DNA of 64,000 nucleotides from Cristatella mucedo (taxonomy: Eukaryota; Bryozoa; Phylactolaemata; Cristatellidae). The stretch spans positions 2,221,001 through 2,285,000 of the forward strand of contig WPIO01000003.1 in the NCBI GenBank assembly GCA_009760855.2, in the 5' to 3' direction. A program made the position numbers and the translations under genes. The notes beneath the pieces were generated by a model that was not told the origin of the DNA, made no database searches, and worked only from the letters and a program-made list of their open reading frames with translations. Below are positions 13,101 through 26,200 of the stretch, one piece after another (position 1 is the stretch's first letter; every line of letters begins with the position of its first letter).

Positions 13101-16100
13101 GAGTGATTAGCTTGAATGCTTGTCTTAAGCTTACTTCACTGATTTGAAGCTTTGATCTAGGAGTGTAGCAAGTCTGCCCCTACTCGTTATTATGTCATTT
13201 GTTGTGCCACTTGGAAGAGATTGCTGCCATTCTCCTAGTTTAGTGTTGTCTTCTTAATAAGCTGCATAGCAGCAGCCTTTTGTGAAAGATGTTGGGACTA
13301 GAGCAGAGGCAAAGACATATTTCTTAAATTATTTATGGAGGGCAGCAGCAAATCTATGCATCTCAGGAGGACAATGTGTACAGTCTAGAGGGCTAGTAGT
13401 CTTCTTAGTCTGGGAGATGATGTCACTAGTGGTAGATTTGAACGATATTAAGGTGCTGCATGGAACTGAGGATGAGGAGTATAATTAGAATACTACCTTA
13501 GGGATCGACTCTCTGATCTTATATATTTTGCCTACATAAAAGCAAGAGACGCGATCCCTTAGAGTGGCACAAGAATCACCATGTAAGGTACAAACTTTGA
13601 CCATTTAAGGAGATAGCTGATGATCGACATTAGCATTTTTGGATTCTTTATCCTTGATTTCACTATGGATTTATAGAAGCTAGATCCTGCCTCAGCTAGG
13701 ATGGATTGCACTTTATTCCAGTGCCTATCTTTAAGCTGTCAAAAGGAACAGGGGCAAGTATTAAAACGTCTGTCCCGTTTGTTGCGCTGGTCATTGTCGT
13801 GATTAGTCTGATTTCTAACGAAGGCTACCATCTGACGACAATTCCCTGATCGAACCCGGCATGCCTACCTCTCCCCAAAGGATACAGTACACACTCCCAC
13901 CCATATCACCGATATCTGTCTCCTGTCTAACTGCCGTGGTTGGTTAACCCATGGCACTAGTACGACTACTGCATTGGATAAAGGAAGATAATAACAATAA
14001 TAACAATCCATTTGTATAGCACCTTCAGAAAACGTAATCTCCTTCTAGACACTTTACTTATGCTATAAAAGAAGCATGATCAAATGGTTTGTGGAAGCAT
14101 GCACGATTTCAGCAAGCATATTATGGTTAGGGTGGCATGCACAGTATAAATATGTAAATACGGTTAGTGGCAGTATGCAGCGTCAGTATGCATGAGTACA
14201 CAAAGGACGAATCGCTTTCAATCTACCTAAAAATCCTCTCTGGCCTACAGATCGCTTCACTCACTGGCACCAGCCTACCCATCCGACCTTGTTGCTCCAC
14301 CAGTGTTATCTCACACCACCCGCACCTCGGCTTCGGTTCTTTTAGGTATTCCTCGTGCTAAATTTAAATGATTATGTGATTATGCGGGCCTCCAGTTTGT
14401 GTGCACCAAGAGGCTGGAACTCACTCCTGCTGCTGTCACCACCTGCATCGACTTTGTGCCATTTAAGTCTCCGCAAAAATGCACCTGTTCCTGTCAGCTT
14501 TCCATTGGTTCCAAGGGAACCTGTCTTTTTGGCTGCGTGCATGCTGAGCAGTGCAGCGTGCATAATGTATGAGCTACACCATTTGCCCTTTGTAGTGTTG
14601 AGCATCGATGCCATGGATGTCTCTGGAGAGCAGCAGATTGACATCGAGTCAAACATTTTAAAGCAACGCATCGACTTGAGTGGACAGGAAGTCAAAGAGC
14701 CACAGAGCGAGAGTATGTAGAATGTGTGAGCTGCAGCCTCTGGGTTTTAGTGCTGTATGCAAAATGCAGTAAAACTGCTTGCTGCTCGGTCACAAAAACA
14801 ACACCATAGCTTTGCTGTCAGAAATGCCACTCCGACAGCAGGTCTGCATTTCCCGTGAGGAGGCCTTATTGCTCCACGGGTAGACCTTTTCCTTACTTCT
14901 AGTGTGTTATGGGTCATGGATCCATTTTGCTATCCTGGTCATATATGAGGCAAAAGTCTTTTTTGTCCAGCAGGCGTTGATTAATTGATGGCTCAATCTC
15001 TATTTGATCATCTGGTTGCAGACCGAAGCGTTTTCAGGATTAGCACGAGCGTGTGTTCCTGACGTTTGTATCTGAGTTGCATGTGAATTTGCGGCTGAGG
15101 TTCTAGGTTCTCGTGCATTTTCGATCTTATGCACCTACATTTTTTGCTTCAGCACGTTAGTCAAATTTGTCTTTGGTACACCTGTTTGCCTCACGTTGCT
15201 GTGATATACGACCAAGTCCCAGACAGTTAAACTAGGTGTAGTAGAGGTGCCTCACCAGCTAGTCTCGTTAACCGGCAATCGAATGTGCTTTGTTTGAGAG
15301 CTCTAATGCACTGCTAGACGACCGTGGCAGGCTGTCCCTCACAATTTGGATGTGGCTGGCTCGGAATGGCCAGTCTAGTGGACCATTAAGACCTACGACT
15401 GGTACCCTGCATCTAGTATAGAACTAGACTGGCTAAGTAGGGAACCTGGCGATCGGTACTGTTTTAAACCACCGAACGGTTCTTGAAGTGTACTTATTTC
15501 TTTAGTGGCAGGATTCCGAAACAGCAGCTTTTGTCACCATTGGTATGTCGAGCTGCCCTGTTCAAAAGTGTCTTCAATAGCTTTTATGCTTTCTTGTTCA
15601 GGCTGTTGTGACGTGAATTACTGTATTCTGACTTTTAATTCATCAGTGCATAAGTGAGCTCCAGTGTCATGAGTGGATGGTAGCCCCTGATAACAGCTCT
15701 GTTACACAGCTGTAGTGCGAAGGAACAGGCTGTGTTTGTACATATCCGTGGGTAGAGGCTGTGCCATTACTACTATTTTTCCTGCCACTTGAGAGACTTC
15801 TACGATCTCACACTACTGGCATCTCTCCCCTTGCTAGTTATGGGCAGAAGTGCTCATCACCGAGTGGCAACAAAATGAGATCCGACATCGAACATTTGGA
15901 ACAGTAGGCATGGTTAGTTGGAACTGGAGACACATTTTTTGGGTTTCTCGACTCCAATTGCTCACCAGTCAAGATTTTGCTTAATCGATCTCATGGCTAT
16001 CTACCAGTCAATAATAATGCCAAAGGTTACCATGTGTTCTATTGTCTTAAGAAGAGAATTTTTCACGATGTTTGCACGGAACTCAGCAAGCAACATTATA

Positions 16101-17187
16101 CTCCAATATATTAATTGATAACTAGTTAACATGACTAAGCAATGCTCATGGGCGCACTGTTAAAAGTTGTGATTTTTAGAATTGATTGACAATTCCCACA
16201 ATGCCGCATGCTTAGAATCAGCGTCATTGCAAATTCTTAATGTTCTACTGACTAATGTTCAGATGTGTCTGTGGTTCATTGGCAAGCCTGTATTGAAACT
16301 ACTGAATTAAAACTTCAATCTAAAATTGAATCTAAAATCTGCTCAGTTGCCATATTCATGTCGTCATAGCAGTAAGAACTTAATGGTGGTCCTAACATGC
16401 CTCGTGGTATCATCAGAAATGATCAAACATCCCTATGCAATGCCACTATTGAGCATCCTTATTAAGGTTGAGGAAAAGGTTCGTGTGTTGCGATTTTAAT
16501 AATAATTTAATGTAATAATAATTTAGTGAATTTAGTAAGGATTTAATGAAAAACACGATGCTCGAACTCTTTTTCCTCAACCTTATATTGTCCAACGGCC
16601 GAATGTAGCCTGAAAAATCGGCTAGCATTTTTTCCACTGACTTCTAAATCCTCCTGCCAATAGGGCAAAGCAGCTGTCAATGCCACTCTTGTCGAGGAAT
16701 TTATTCTATATCAGTCCATGAAACTGTAATCTTACGCAGCAACATCTACTCTGCTGCTGCTGTCTGCTAGGCACATCTACATTTAGCCGTCCTGAGCTGC
16801 TACTTCAATGACACTCACTACATCAACTGTTCACTGGTCTCAGCATGCTTCTGACTATGATTCTCTGTGTTGCATGCTTGATCTCTCAGCTATTTGTTGC
16901 TCACTCGGCTATGCTTCTCTGTGTTGCGTGAGATGAAGTCCGTTGGCTACCATGTGTGCACGGAAAGCCACTTAGGCTTGACTGCTATAGAAAACACACC
17001 AGCGTAACATTTGCTTATCCCCTGTGGCTTTGTGTAGTTACAGACAGAGAGGCACTACATTGCATTTGGTGACTAGAGGCAGTTTGCAAACGCCCGTCCT
17101 TTGTGGACTCATCGTAATTTCAAGAAGCATTATGTTGAGCATTGGTTGTGCTAGTTTAATGGGTCTCACTGCACACGAACGCAGTGC

Positions 17188-17248
<61 letters not shown>

Positions 17249-20200
17249 ACGTGAGGTGCCACATGTATGTACGACTGTGTATATACGTCTGTATGTTACC
17301 ACTAATCTTTGGTGGGAGCATGCAGGCTCCTTTATTCATGCAATCGTCCCGATTTTGTTAGTTACCCGTGTCTATGACCTATGTGTGCACTTCATTACCG
17401 TTGCGGTCATGTTATGCAACCATGATGATGTCAACGAGTGAGCTAAGCCTTGACTGTGTCAATGGCAGCCATTCATAGGAAAGCCGAGGAGCATGCCAGC
17501 AATCGACACTCGAGAGTGCCTCCTTTGGGGGTCCGTGGAAGGGCAACCAGGGCTGCTGGCCTCTTTTGCTGCATCCGTGGTGCTGCGTAAGTACATAGCA
17601 ATGCCACCGTAATGTCACTTTATGTGGCTGGCTATTTTGAATTTTTCTTTTGAAGGCCTCGGAGATTCATCGAAGGATATTGTTGATACTGTCATTGCCA
17701 CTACACTGAACCCAGATCGCTGTGAAAGCTGCTATGGAGCTGAGACCGGCGACAGAAGGCATGCTTTCTATCTGGCCGCCTGCATTTCTGCCTGCTGCAC
17801 CTAGCGGCGGTGTACACTTGCAGCTGCCTGCTGCTTCTGTTCACGTGATAGGTGCTGCCCTGCGTACTCCTGCAATCCTGTCCTAGCCCTCACGTCTTTC
17901 TGTCGCCATCAGATCTGTCTGCAAGTCGTAAAGCAGCTCCTTTGCCTGCCCTGTGTGTTGCCAATGAGCTTGGTTGCCACCTTTATATGGCACGAGGTGG
18001 CGAGTTACATGCCTGAACGTATGCACTCTGGCGCACTGGTTTTGCGACTACGCTACTTCGAGGGAATATCCATCACATGCCCGATGCTCACCGTGTTGGC
18101 ATCAGTGCCTGGTCAGCTGTTTGCCATGCTTGGCCTGTGAGTCTTTGGTTTTCTAGTGACCACAACTTTTCTTAGTCTGCTTCACTGTATTGCTTCTCAC
18201 TGCCCTGCGCTTGTTCCCCATCAAGTCACGCAGAGACTTTAAGGTCCTAGCACTCTCCTTAAGGTAATAATACCATTTATGTAGAATCCTCAGTTAACTT
18301 AATCTCTTTCTAGGCACTTTACATTTGCTGCAAAGGAAGCATGATCGAATGTTTAGTGGTAACGTGCACTATGTCAACAAGCATAACATTATTAGAGGTG
18401 ACATGCACAGTGTCAACATGTAAATATGGTTAATGTCCGCATGCATAGTGTCAGCACACATACGCACACAAAAATAATCACGAGGACGCACTAAATGCCG
18501 CGATAAACAGGTGTGTTTTAAGCTTCTTTTTAAATGTTGTCCATTCAGGGGATGTCGTGACATCAGTCGGTAGTGACTTTCAGGCTTTTGGGAGTCCGTC
18601 AACTAAAAGCATGGTCTCCAATGAATTTGAGGCTCGTACGAGATATTACTAAACGATTGGAATCAGAAAAGCGGGTGGTACTATGCCTAACCCGGTGAGG
18701 GAGTAGTTGTGGTCAATAGTTTGGAGCCAGGGAATGAAGGAGCCTACAAGTGAGTTACAGTGCACGTCGGCGAGAAGTGGTGTGATGTGGCGACTGCGGC
18801 GCTCACGACAGACAAGCCTAGCTGCTGAGTTTTGAACCAGCTGTAAGCACCTGATTGCACAGGCCGGTAGACCAGCGAGCAGTAAGTTAGAGAAGTCAAG
18901 ACGGAATGTCACAAATATATGGACTAACTTAGATGTGGTATCCCTGTCTAAGCAACCCCGAATTTGAGCAATGCTATGTATCTGAACGTATGCTGACTCG
19001 ACTGCCGAGCTGATGTGGTCGTAAAGTTCACTTTGGACTAAGACACCTAGATTTCGTGCGGATGCAGCAGGAGATATGCTGGCAAACTGATTTTGAGTGT
19101 TCAGTTTTCCAATTTCCGAGTCACGCTTGTTTCGCCCATAACTAGTAAGTTTTTTTTTATCGTCATTCCATTGGAGAAAGTGTGCTGCCATCTGTGTCAG
19201 CAATACATGCAGCAAGAGAGTTCGTGATAGAGGGCTGAGAAGGATCAAAGTAAAGCTACAAATGAATGTCATCTGCATAAAAGTGAAAGCCTAGACTGTG
19301 CTTGGCGATCAAATCGGCAAGAGGAAGAGTTTAAACTGTGAAAACAAGCAGACCAAGCACAGAGCTCTGAGCTACCCCGTAATTCAGTAGTTTCTCGGTT
19401 GATCTGTGTCAATTCCCATCAATATGCCGGAGACTCCCACTTAAATAGGACGTGGATTATTGTATTGCTGTGTTAATGATACCCAAGCTAGACGAGAGAA
19501 GCTTGAGAAGGACTTGGTGATCAATTGTATCAAAAGCTGCCGAAAGATCGAGCAAAAAAGCAGATAGACTTGACCCAAGTCTGCATTTCTAAGAAGGTAG
19601 TTAGTTGTACACCCAAAGCAATGGTGACTGGGAGTGATAGCTCTGAAAGCAGACAGAACTTACTTGTTAGGTTTGAAGTTTCAATATATGAGTTCAGCTG
19701 GTCTGCCACAACTCGTCCTAGCATCTTTGATAGTAACCTTAGATAGTAGACTGGGTGAAAGTTACTTAAGTTTTCTTGGTCTAGTGTTGCTTTCTTTATT
19801 AGTGGCCTAACTGCAGCCTTTTTGAATGGTACTGGGACATGACCTAAGGATAAGAACATATTTGTTATGTGAGTTATGTATGGCAGCAGCAGATCTGTGC
19901 ATTGTAGAAATAGGACGCTGGGAATGTGCTTTACAGGACTAGGTGAGACGTGATGGCACACTAGGTAAAGCGCTTGCTTTCACGACCTCGTGACCGAGGT
20001 CGTGGGTTCGATTCCTGCGGTAGGTGATCCTTTATCGCCACTGCAAGCGGTGGTGATAACCGTAAAGGCTCTTCTGTCGCTATACAAAAAAAGGCTGTTT
20101 AATCAGTTAGGATTTTTTAGTAGTTTCTTATGACTGGGAGATGAATTTCAGGATGAGGTCACTCGTGGCTTCCTTGAATGTATCCATTAAGGTGCTGCAC

Positions 20201-23200
20201 GGAATTGAGGTTGAGGAGTCCTGTGTTGTTATTGAGGGACATGATTCCAAAGGGACTGCTGCCACCCTGGGTTTGGACTCTCTGATCTTGTCCATCTTGC
20301 TGACAAAGAAGTTAGAGAAGTGAGCAGTTAGATCACTACAAGGATCACTAGGTAAGGAGCTAACCTGAGAGTGGTTAACGAAATGGTTGATGGTAGACAT
20401 GAGCATTTTTTAATTGTGCATCTGTGATTCAACAATATTTTATCGTAGGTAGACTTGCCCTTTGCAAGGATCGATTGGTACGATCTATATTAGTCCTCAT
20501 ATGCCTGTCGATGGCCAGTCAGTCCTGATCTTGTGTATACCTACTCGAGCTTGCATTCAATAGAGCTAACTAGTTTATTGTCTGCAGTAAACCATAGGCC
20601 CTCTGGGCGAGGGCGCACAGTATATTTAGTCAGAGGTGCAAACTCAATGAACATATCAACTAGTGTCGTGGGATAGCATTCTACCCATGATGACTGGTCG
20701 CAAGGGGGATCGAGCAGCAGGGGCAAAGAAGATACTTTCGCACCGACAGCATCGGTGTCAAGGATTTTGAGGTTATGCAATTCCCTGATGAGTTTGGATG
20801 CAGAGGAGAGCGCAGACTATAATATAGACTGAGTAAGATCCGAGTTTGGTCAAATGAGCACAATTTTGTAATAATAGCAGATGGCTTGCATTCGTTGTAG
20901 AATGTTTGGTCGATTGCGTGATCCTTGATGTGAGTAGGTCATCACATGAGCTGCAAGAGAAAATGAATCAGTCAGTGGACGAATGTCGGCACTACAGGTG
21001 TCATTAAAGCTGTCAACATGAATGATAAAATCACCTGTAATGAGGAAAGATTGATTTCTTGTGATCAGAATCTAAATGAGATCAGAGAAATGTGCAATAA
21101 AGGAGGACTTTGTACCTGGGGGCGATAGACTACTGTCACCATTGGCAACTTGTTGCTGGATGAACTCAAAACAATTGATTTGAAAAACTGCTTATAGGGG
21201 ACTGCAAACGGCTTGAAATTGAATGATGACCCTGTGATAATGGCGACACCACCATCAGTTTTGATAGGTGTAGGGGTGTAAAAGAGCAATAACCTCTCGG
21301 GATAGCCTTGGTCATGGGCAGATCGTTATTTGATTTTTAGCCAGATCCAGGTCAAAGCAAACACGCAAGATTACGGTCAGTAATTATGTCAGGTATGATT
21401 AGTGGTTTATTGCACATTGAGAGAAAATTCCAAAGACAAGCATTAACATGGGTCACCGGGGTTACAGCAGGCCTGATGACCACAAAGTTAGAGTGATTCA
21501 TAGCATAGCTATAGGGAGATTGCGAAAGGAGGCACTGCTGGGAATACCACGTGAGCAGTCTCCGACCATGGCCGCCAGGCTGGGTTCTCCTTTGTTAAAG
21601 CCCAGGGCTGGGTTTTCTTTTGTTAATGCCCAAGCCTTGGACCCTAGCAACAGGAATAGCAATAAAGAATGTGTATGATCGACGATAGAGACATGCTATT
21701 AGGCATGCGTGATCATACAGTAGGCAGTTACTAACAGTTACTAACTAACTAACTAACAGTTACTAACAGCAAAGCTAAAGCCACAGCTCATATGGCTGAC
21801 CTGGCTGCTAGCGATAGGCAGTTAGATATCCATAGGATCCATAGCACCTAATTTCTTACGTGTTATGGTCAAACAACAAGCATATCCTTTAAACAGGTCT
21901 CAGCTGTGTCGGTTTGCCTATATGAAGTTCTCACGAACTTGCACTATTATAAGAATACAAGAAAATGCTGCAATATTGCACATTACTGTATTACTATTGC
22001 TAGTCAGTTGAAATGCTTCAGTCCCAGCCTGCGTAAAAAGTGCCTAGAAAAAGATTCAGTTCTCTTGAGGCACTATGAAAATGCATTATCAATAATATAT
22101 TTTTATAAAAATGACGTGAAAGGACAAAGATCATCTGAAGTACCTCTGAAATATGGAGTACCTCAGGGCTCCATGCTAGGTCCGGTTCTTTTCACGGTTT
22201 ATACTCTCCCTCTTGCTGATGTGATTGCCAAGCACAATCTAGGCTATCACTTCTATGCGGATGACACTCAGTTGTACCTTTGCTTTGATCCCTCCCAGCC
22301 TTCGAGCACCTCAAATTCACTCAACTCACTTGCAGCATGTATTGATGACATCTGCTCATGGATGGCAAAAAATTTTCTAAAACTATATGAGGATAAAACT
22401 AACTTACTAGTTATGGGCAAACCCAGTGTGATTCAGAAATCGGAAAGGCTGACGCTCAAAATTGGCTCTACCAGCATATCTCCAGTTGAATCAGCTCGAA
22501 ATCTAGGTGTCATATTCCAAAGCGACCTCTCGTTAGACGACCATATAAGCTCCACAGTCAAATCTGCCTATTTTCAGGTTAATAACATTGCTAAAATTCG
22601 AGCTTGTTTAGACAGGGATACCACATCTAAATTGGTCCATGCATTTGTGACATCCCATTTCGACTTTTGAACTCAATGCTTACTGGCCTACCAGCATGTG
22701 CGATCAGGCGATTGCAGCGGGTGCATAACTTCGCAGCTAGGCTTATTTATCGTGAGCGTCTCAGTTGCCACATTACTCCACTTCTTGCCGACCTGCACTG
22801 GCTACCAGTCAAGGAACGGATTTACTTCAAGGTTTTGTCGCTCACTTTTAGGTCCCTTCATTCTATGGCTCCAGCCTATCTCTGACACTCCCCCATCAGG
22901 CCAAGCATCGTACCACCTGCTTTTCGGAATCTCACTGTTTACTCATACCTCGTACGAACCTCAAATTCTTTGGAGACCGTGCATTTAGTTCATATGCTCC
23001 CAAAGCCTGGAACTCCCTCCCGACTTGCGTCAGAACATCCCCTGACCTGACCACATTTAAAAGGAACTTAAAAACACACCTATTTAGGACAGCATTTAGT
23101 GGGTCCCTGTGATTCGTCCTTCACGTGCGTATGTGTGCTGACACTGTGCATGCTGCCACTAACCACATTTGCATGCTGACCCTGTGCATGTCACCCCTAA

Positions 23201-26200
23201 CCATGTTATTCATTTTGTTTGTTTTTCAAGCATGATTTTACTTACCATTCAATTGCATTTCCCTTTGCAGCAAATGTAAAGCGCCTAGAAAGAGACTGAG
23301 TTCTCTGGGGCGCTTTATCAAGTGCATTATTATTATTATTATTATTAGCTCAAGCAATCGGCAAAAAGCAGTGCCCTCCTGTGCCCAGAAGGCTTGTTAG
23401 TCCATACTGAGGAGAGTGGTGTTGCTGTTTGACTTGTTTGGCTACTTGTGACATGGTTGTCGTTTTTGCTGCTTCTGTCATCACTGCCAAAGTATCCCCT
23501 CGATGAGCTAACTCTTGCTGTTTCAGTCTGAGGTTTCCCAGCCATGCCTGCAGCAAGCTGTGCACTCTGTAATAATGCTAATAATAATAATGCTTGATCT
23601 TAGCAACCGTGTCGTATTTGTTCGGTGCTCGGTGGCGAGCTCGGCAAGCCTAATTCGATGTGTGATACATTTTTGAGTGCAGGTGCTGCAACTCGTGTGA
23701 AGACGTGCGGGATGCGTATCGTCGAAAAGGTTGGGCTTTTGCCGACATCGAAAATATAGAGCAGTGTAAGCGAGGTGGCCTTGTCGACAAGCTGAGGACC
23801 GCCGCCAACGAGGGCTGCCGCGTCTATGGTCACCTGCTTGTCAACAAAGTCGGCGGCAACTTTCACCTGGCCCCTGGCAAGAGCTTCCAGCAGCATCATG
23901 TCCACGGTCAGTAACCTACAAGTGGCCGTCAGGCAGGCTGCATGCCTGCCTGCCTGATTGCCCGTCCGCCCTCTCTCATGCCGTTGAGACATGAGGCCGA
24001 CCGGTGCACCACGTGCCTGCTACCGCGAGCCGGTCTGCCGTGGTGCACTTGCTGCTCTGAGCATAGCCGTACATTATCCTGACTCGTTCACATGTAGAGC
24101 ATGTGGGCAAAGGATCAGGCAAGTATGGCTGATTTCACCACGCTGCCACCATCTTTGCCGTCGCCATCATCTTTCGGGTTGCTGACGTTCTGTGGTTGAG
24201 ATTTGTTGCATACAGTTGCACTGTTGCGGTAGCCTTTCAGTTCGGTGGTTGTTAAGCAAAATGCATTGCCCTAGTTGGTTTCCCGGATATGGCAGCTCCT
24301 GGGACCGAGCATTTTGCAGTGTACTCATTCCTGTCTCCAAATTGGTAAGCAGGCGTCGCCACGTTGTTAATTATGCATAATGTCCATCTGTGCCTATTTT
24401 GTTGCAGTTCACGACATGCAATCCTTCCAGGGAATGCAAGTAAGTTGGCACTTTCCACCAGCTTTCCGCACATACTCTCCTCCCCATCCATCTGCTTATG
24501 GTAATGGAGATCCCTGGTTTCCATTTTATCAGGTGTACGTAGCTCCCCGACTTGTACGGCTCTGTCTCCAGTCCTACTGTCTGTGCCTTTTAGTTCAACA
24601 CGTCTCATGTCATTAAGCACGTATCCTTCGGCGAGGACTACCCCGGCATTATCAACCCGCTTGACGGGTCCTCCCAGCAGTCTAACGAAGGTGAGGCTTG
24701 AGCTATTGTTTGGGCTGATTACTCAAAGGAACTGGCTTGCTCGAAGATTTCGTTGTCAAGAGTTTTCTGAGCCGTGGCAAGGCGCCCCAATGTCAGAGAT
24801 CACGTGCTCATCCCTCTCCTGCCCGAAGCTGACAGAAGGGCTCATTTTTTTTGACTCTGTCCAGCTATGCGATATCATGCTGCTGGTGTTTAGCAGCAAG
24901 GCGTGGATACGGCTACTACCGGTTAGCCACTTTTTCAGTATCGGTCGAACAAATGGGCTTTCGGAAGCGCCTTGTGATAATAATAATAATAATAATAATA
25001 ATAGTGCACTTGATAAAGCGCCCCAGAGAACTCAGTCTCTTTCTAGGCGCTTTACATTTGCTGCAAAGGGAAATGCAATTGAATGGTAAGTAAAATCATG
25101 CTTGAAAAACAAACAAAATGAATAACATGGTTAGGGGTGACATGCACAGGGTCAGCATGCAAATGTGGTTAGTGGCAGCATGCACAGTGTCAGCACACAT
25201 ACGCACGTGAAGGACGAATCACAGGGACCCACTAAATGCTGTCCTAAATAGGTGTGTTTTTAAGTTCCTTTTAAATGTGGTCAGGTCAGGGGATGTTCTG
25301 ACGCAAGTCGGGAGGGAGTTCCAGGCTTTGGGAGCATATGAACTAAATGCACGGTACTAAAGGATTTGAGGTTTGTACGAGGTATTTCTAGACTGTTGGA
25401 TTCCGAAAAGCAGGTGGTACGATGCTTGGCCTGATGGGAGAGTATATCTGAGAGATAGGCTGGAGCCATAGAATGAAGGGACCTAAAAGTGAGCGACAAA
25501 ACCTTTGAAGTCAATCCGTTGCTTGACTGGTAGCCAGAGCAGGTCGGCGAGAAGTGGAGTAATGTGGCAACTGCTATGCTCACGACAGACAAGCCTAGCT
25601 GCAGAGTTTTGCACCAGCTGCAATCGCCTGATCGCACATGCTGGGAGGCCAGTAAGCAGTGAGTTGCAGAAGTCGAGACGAGATGTCACGAATGCATGGA
25701 CCAACTAAGACGTGGTATCCTTAGCTAAACAAGCCCGAATCTTAGCAATATTATGAAGCTGAAAAGCACTGGTGGCCTCAGTGGTGGTCCATGTATGTCC
25801 AATTTATGGCGAACAGCGCGATTGTTCAATGGATCTGCCTAGTCACTGTAGTTTAGGGTCCTTAATTTTTTTTCAGCATCTACATCTGCTGTCTGAAATA
25901 TTTACTCCCGAGTCTTTCCCTCCTTGTGACTTAGGTCGTTTTGCCTTTGTCTCTTACCCAACCTCAGATCCCCTGGAGACTCTTGGTTTTGTTATGTATG
26001 TGTTATTATTTTAATTATTATTATTATTGCTATTCTGCAGGGGCAGTACTGGGTGCAAAATTAGGATTAGGGACCTTCCCTGCATGGTATCGCATGCCAT
26101 CTGTCAGTGATATCACAAGGCTGCGACCACTTGTGTAGACCAGAGACTAGAGTTTCCTCCAGCTCCTTCAAAGCATGCGCTGCCTTTCGCACGCACACCT

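Larger units (their letters stand above)
17759..23682 (+). other. GC-AG intron of ERGIC3 (intron 4)
   Basis: The exon before it ends GACAGAAG and the intron starts GCATGC; no GT donor nearby restores the frame. The acceptor is TGCAG at 23678-23682. Joining AG to the next exon's G gives an Arg codon followed by CCNSCEDV, exactly the spacing seen in vertebrate ERGIC3. The intron is about 5.9 kb and contains a near-full-length antisense LINE, a SINE inside that LINE, and a sense 5'-truncated LINE. Confidence 0.75.

Noticed and set aside
19944-20110. Functional tRNA gene
   Set aside because: Box A/B-like motifs are present, but the sequence does not fold into a full cloverleaf and recurs with the same non-tRNA body elsewhere, so it is a SINE head.
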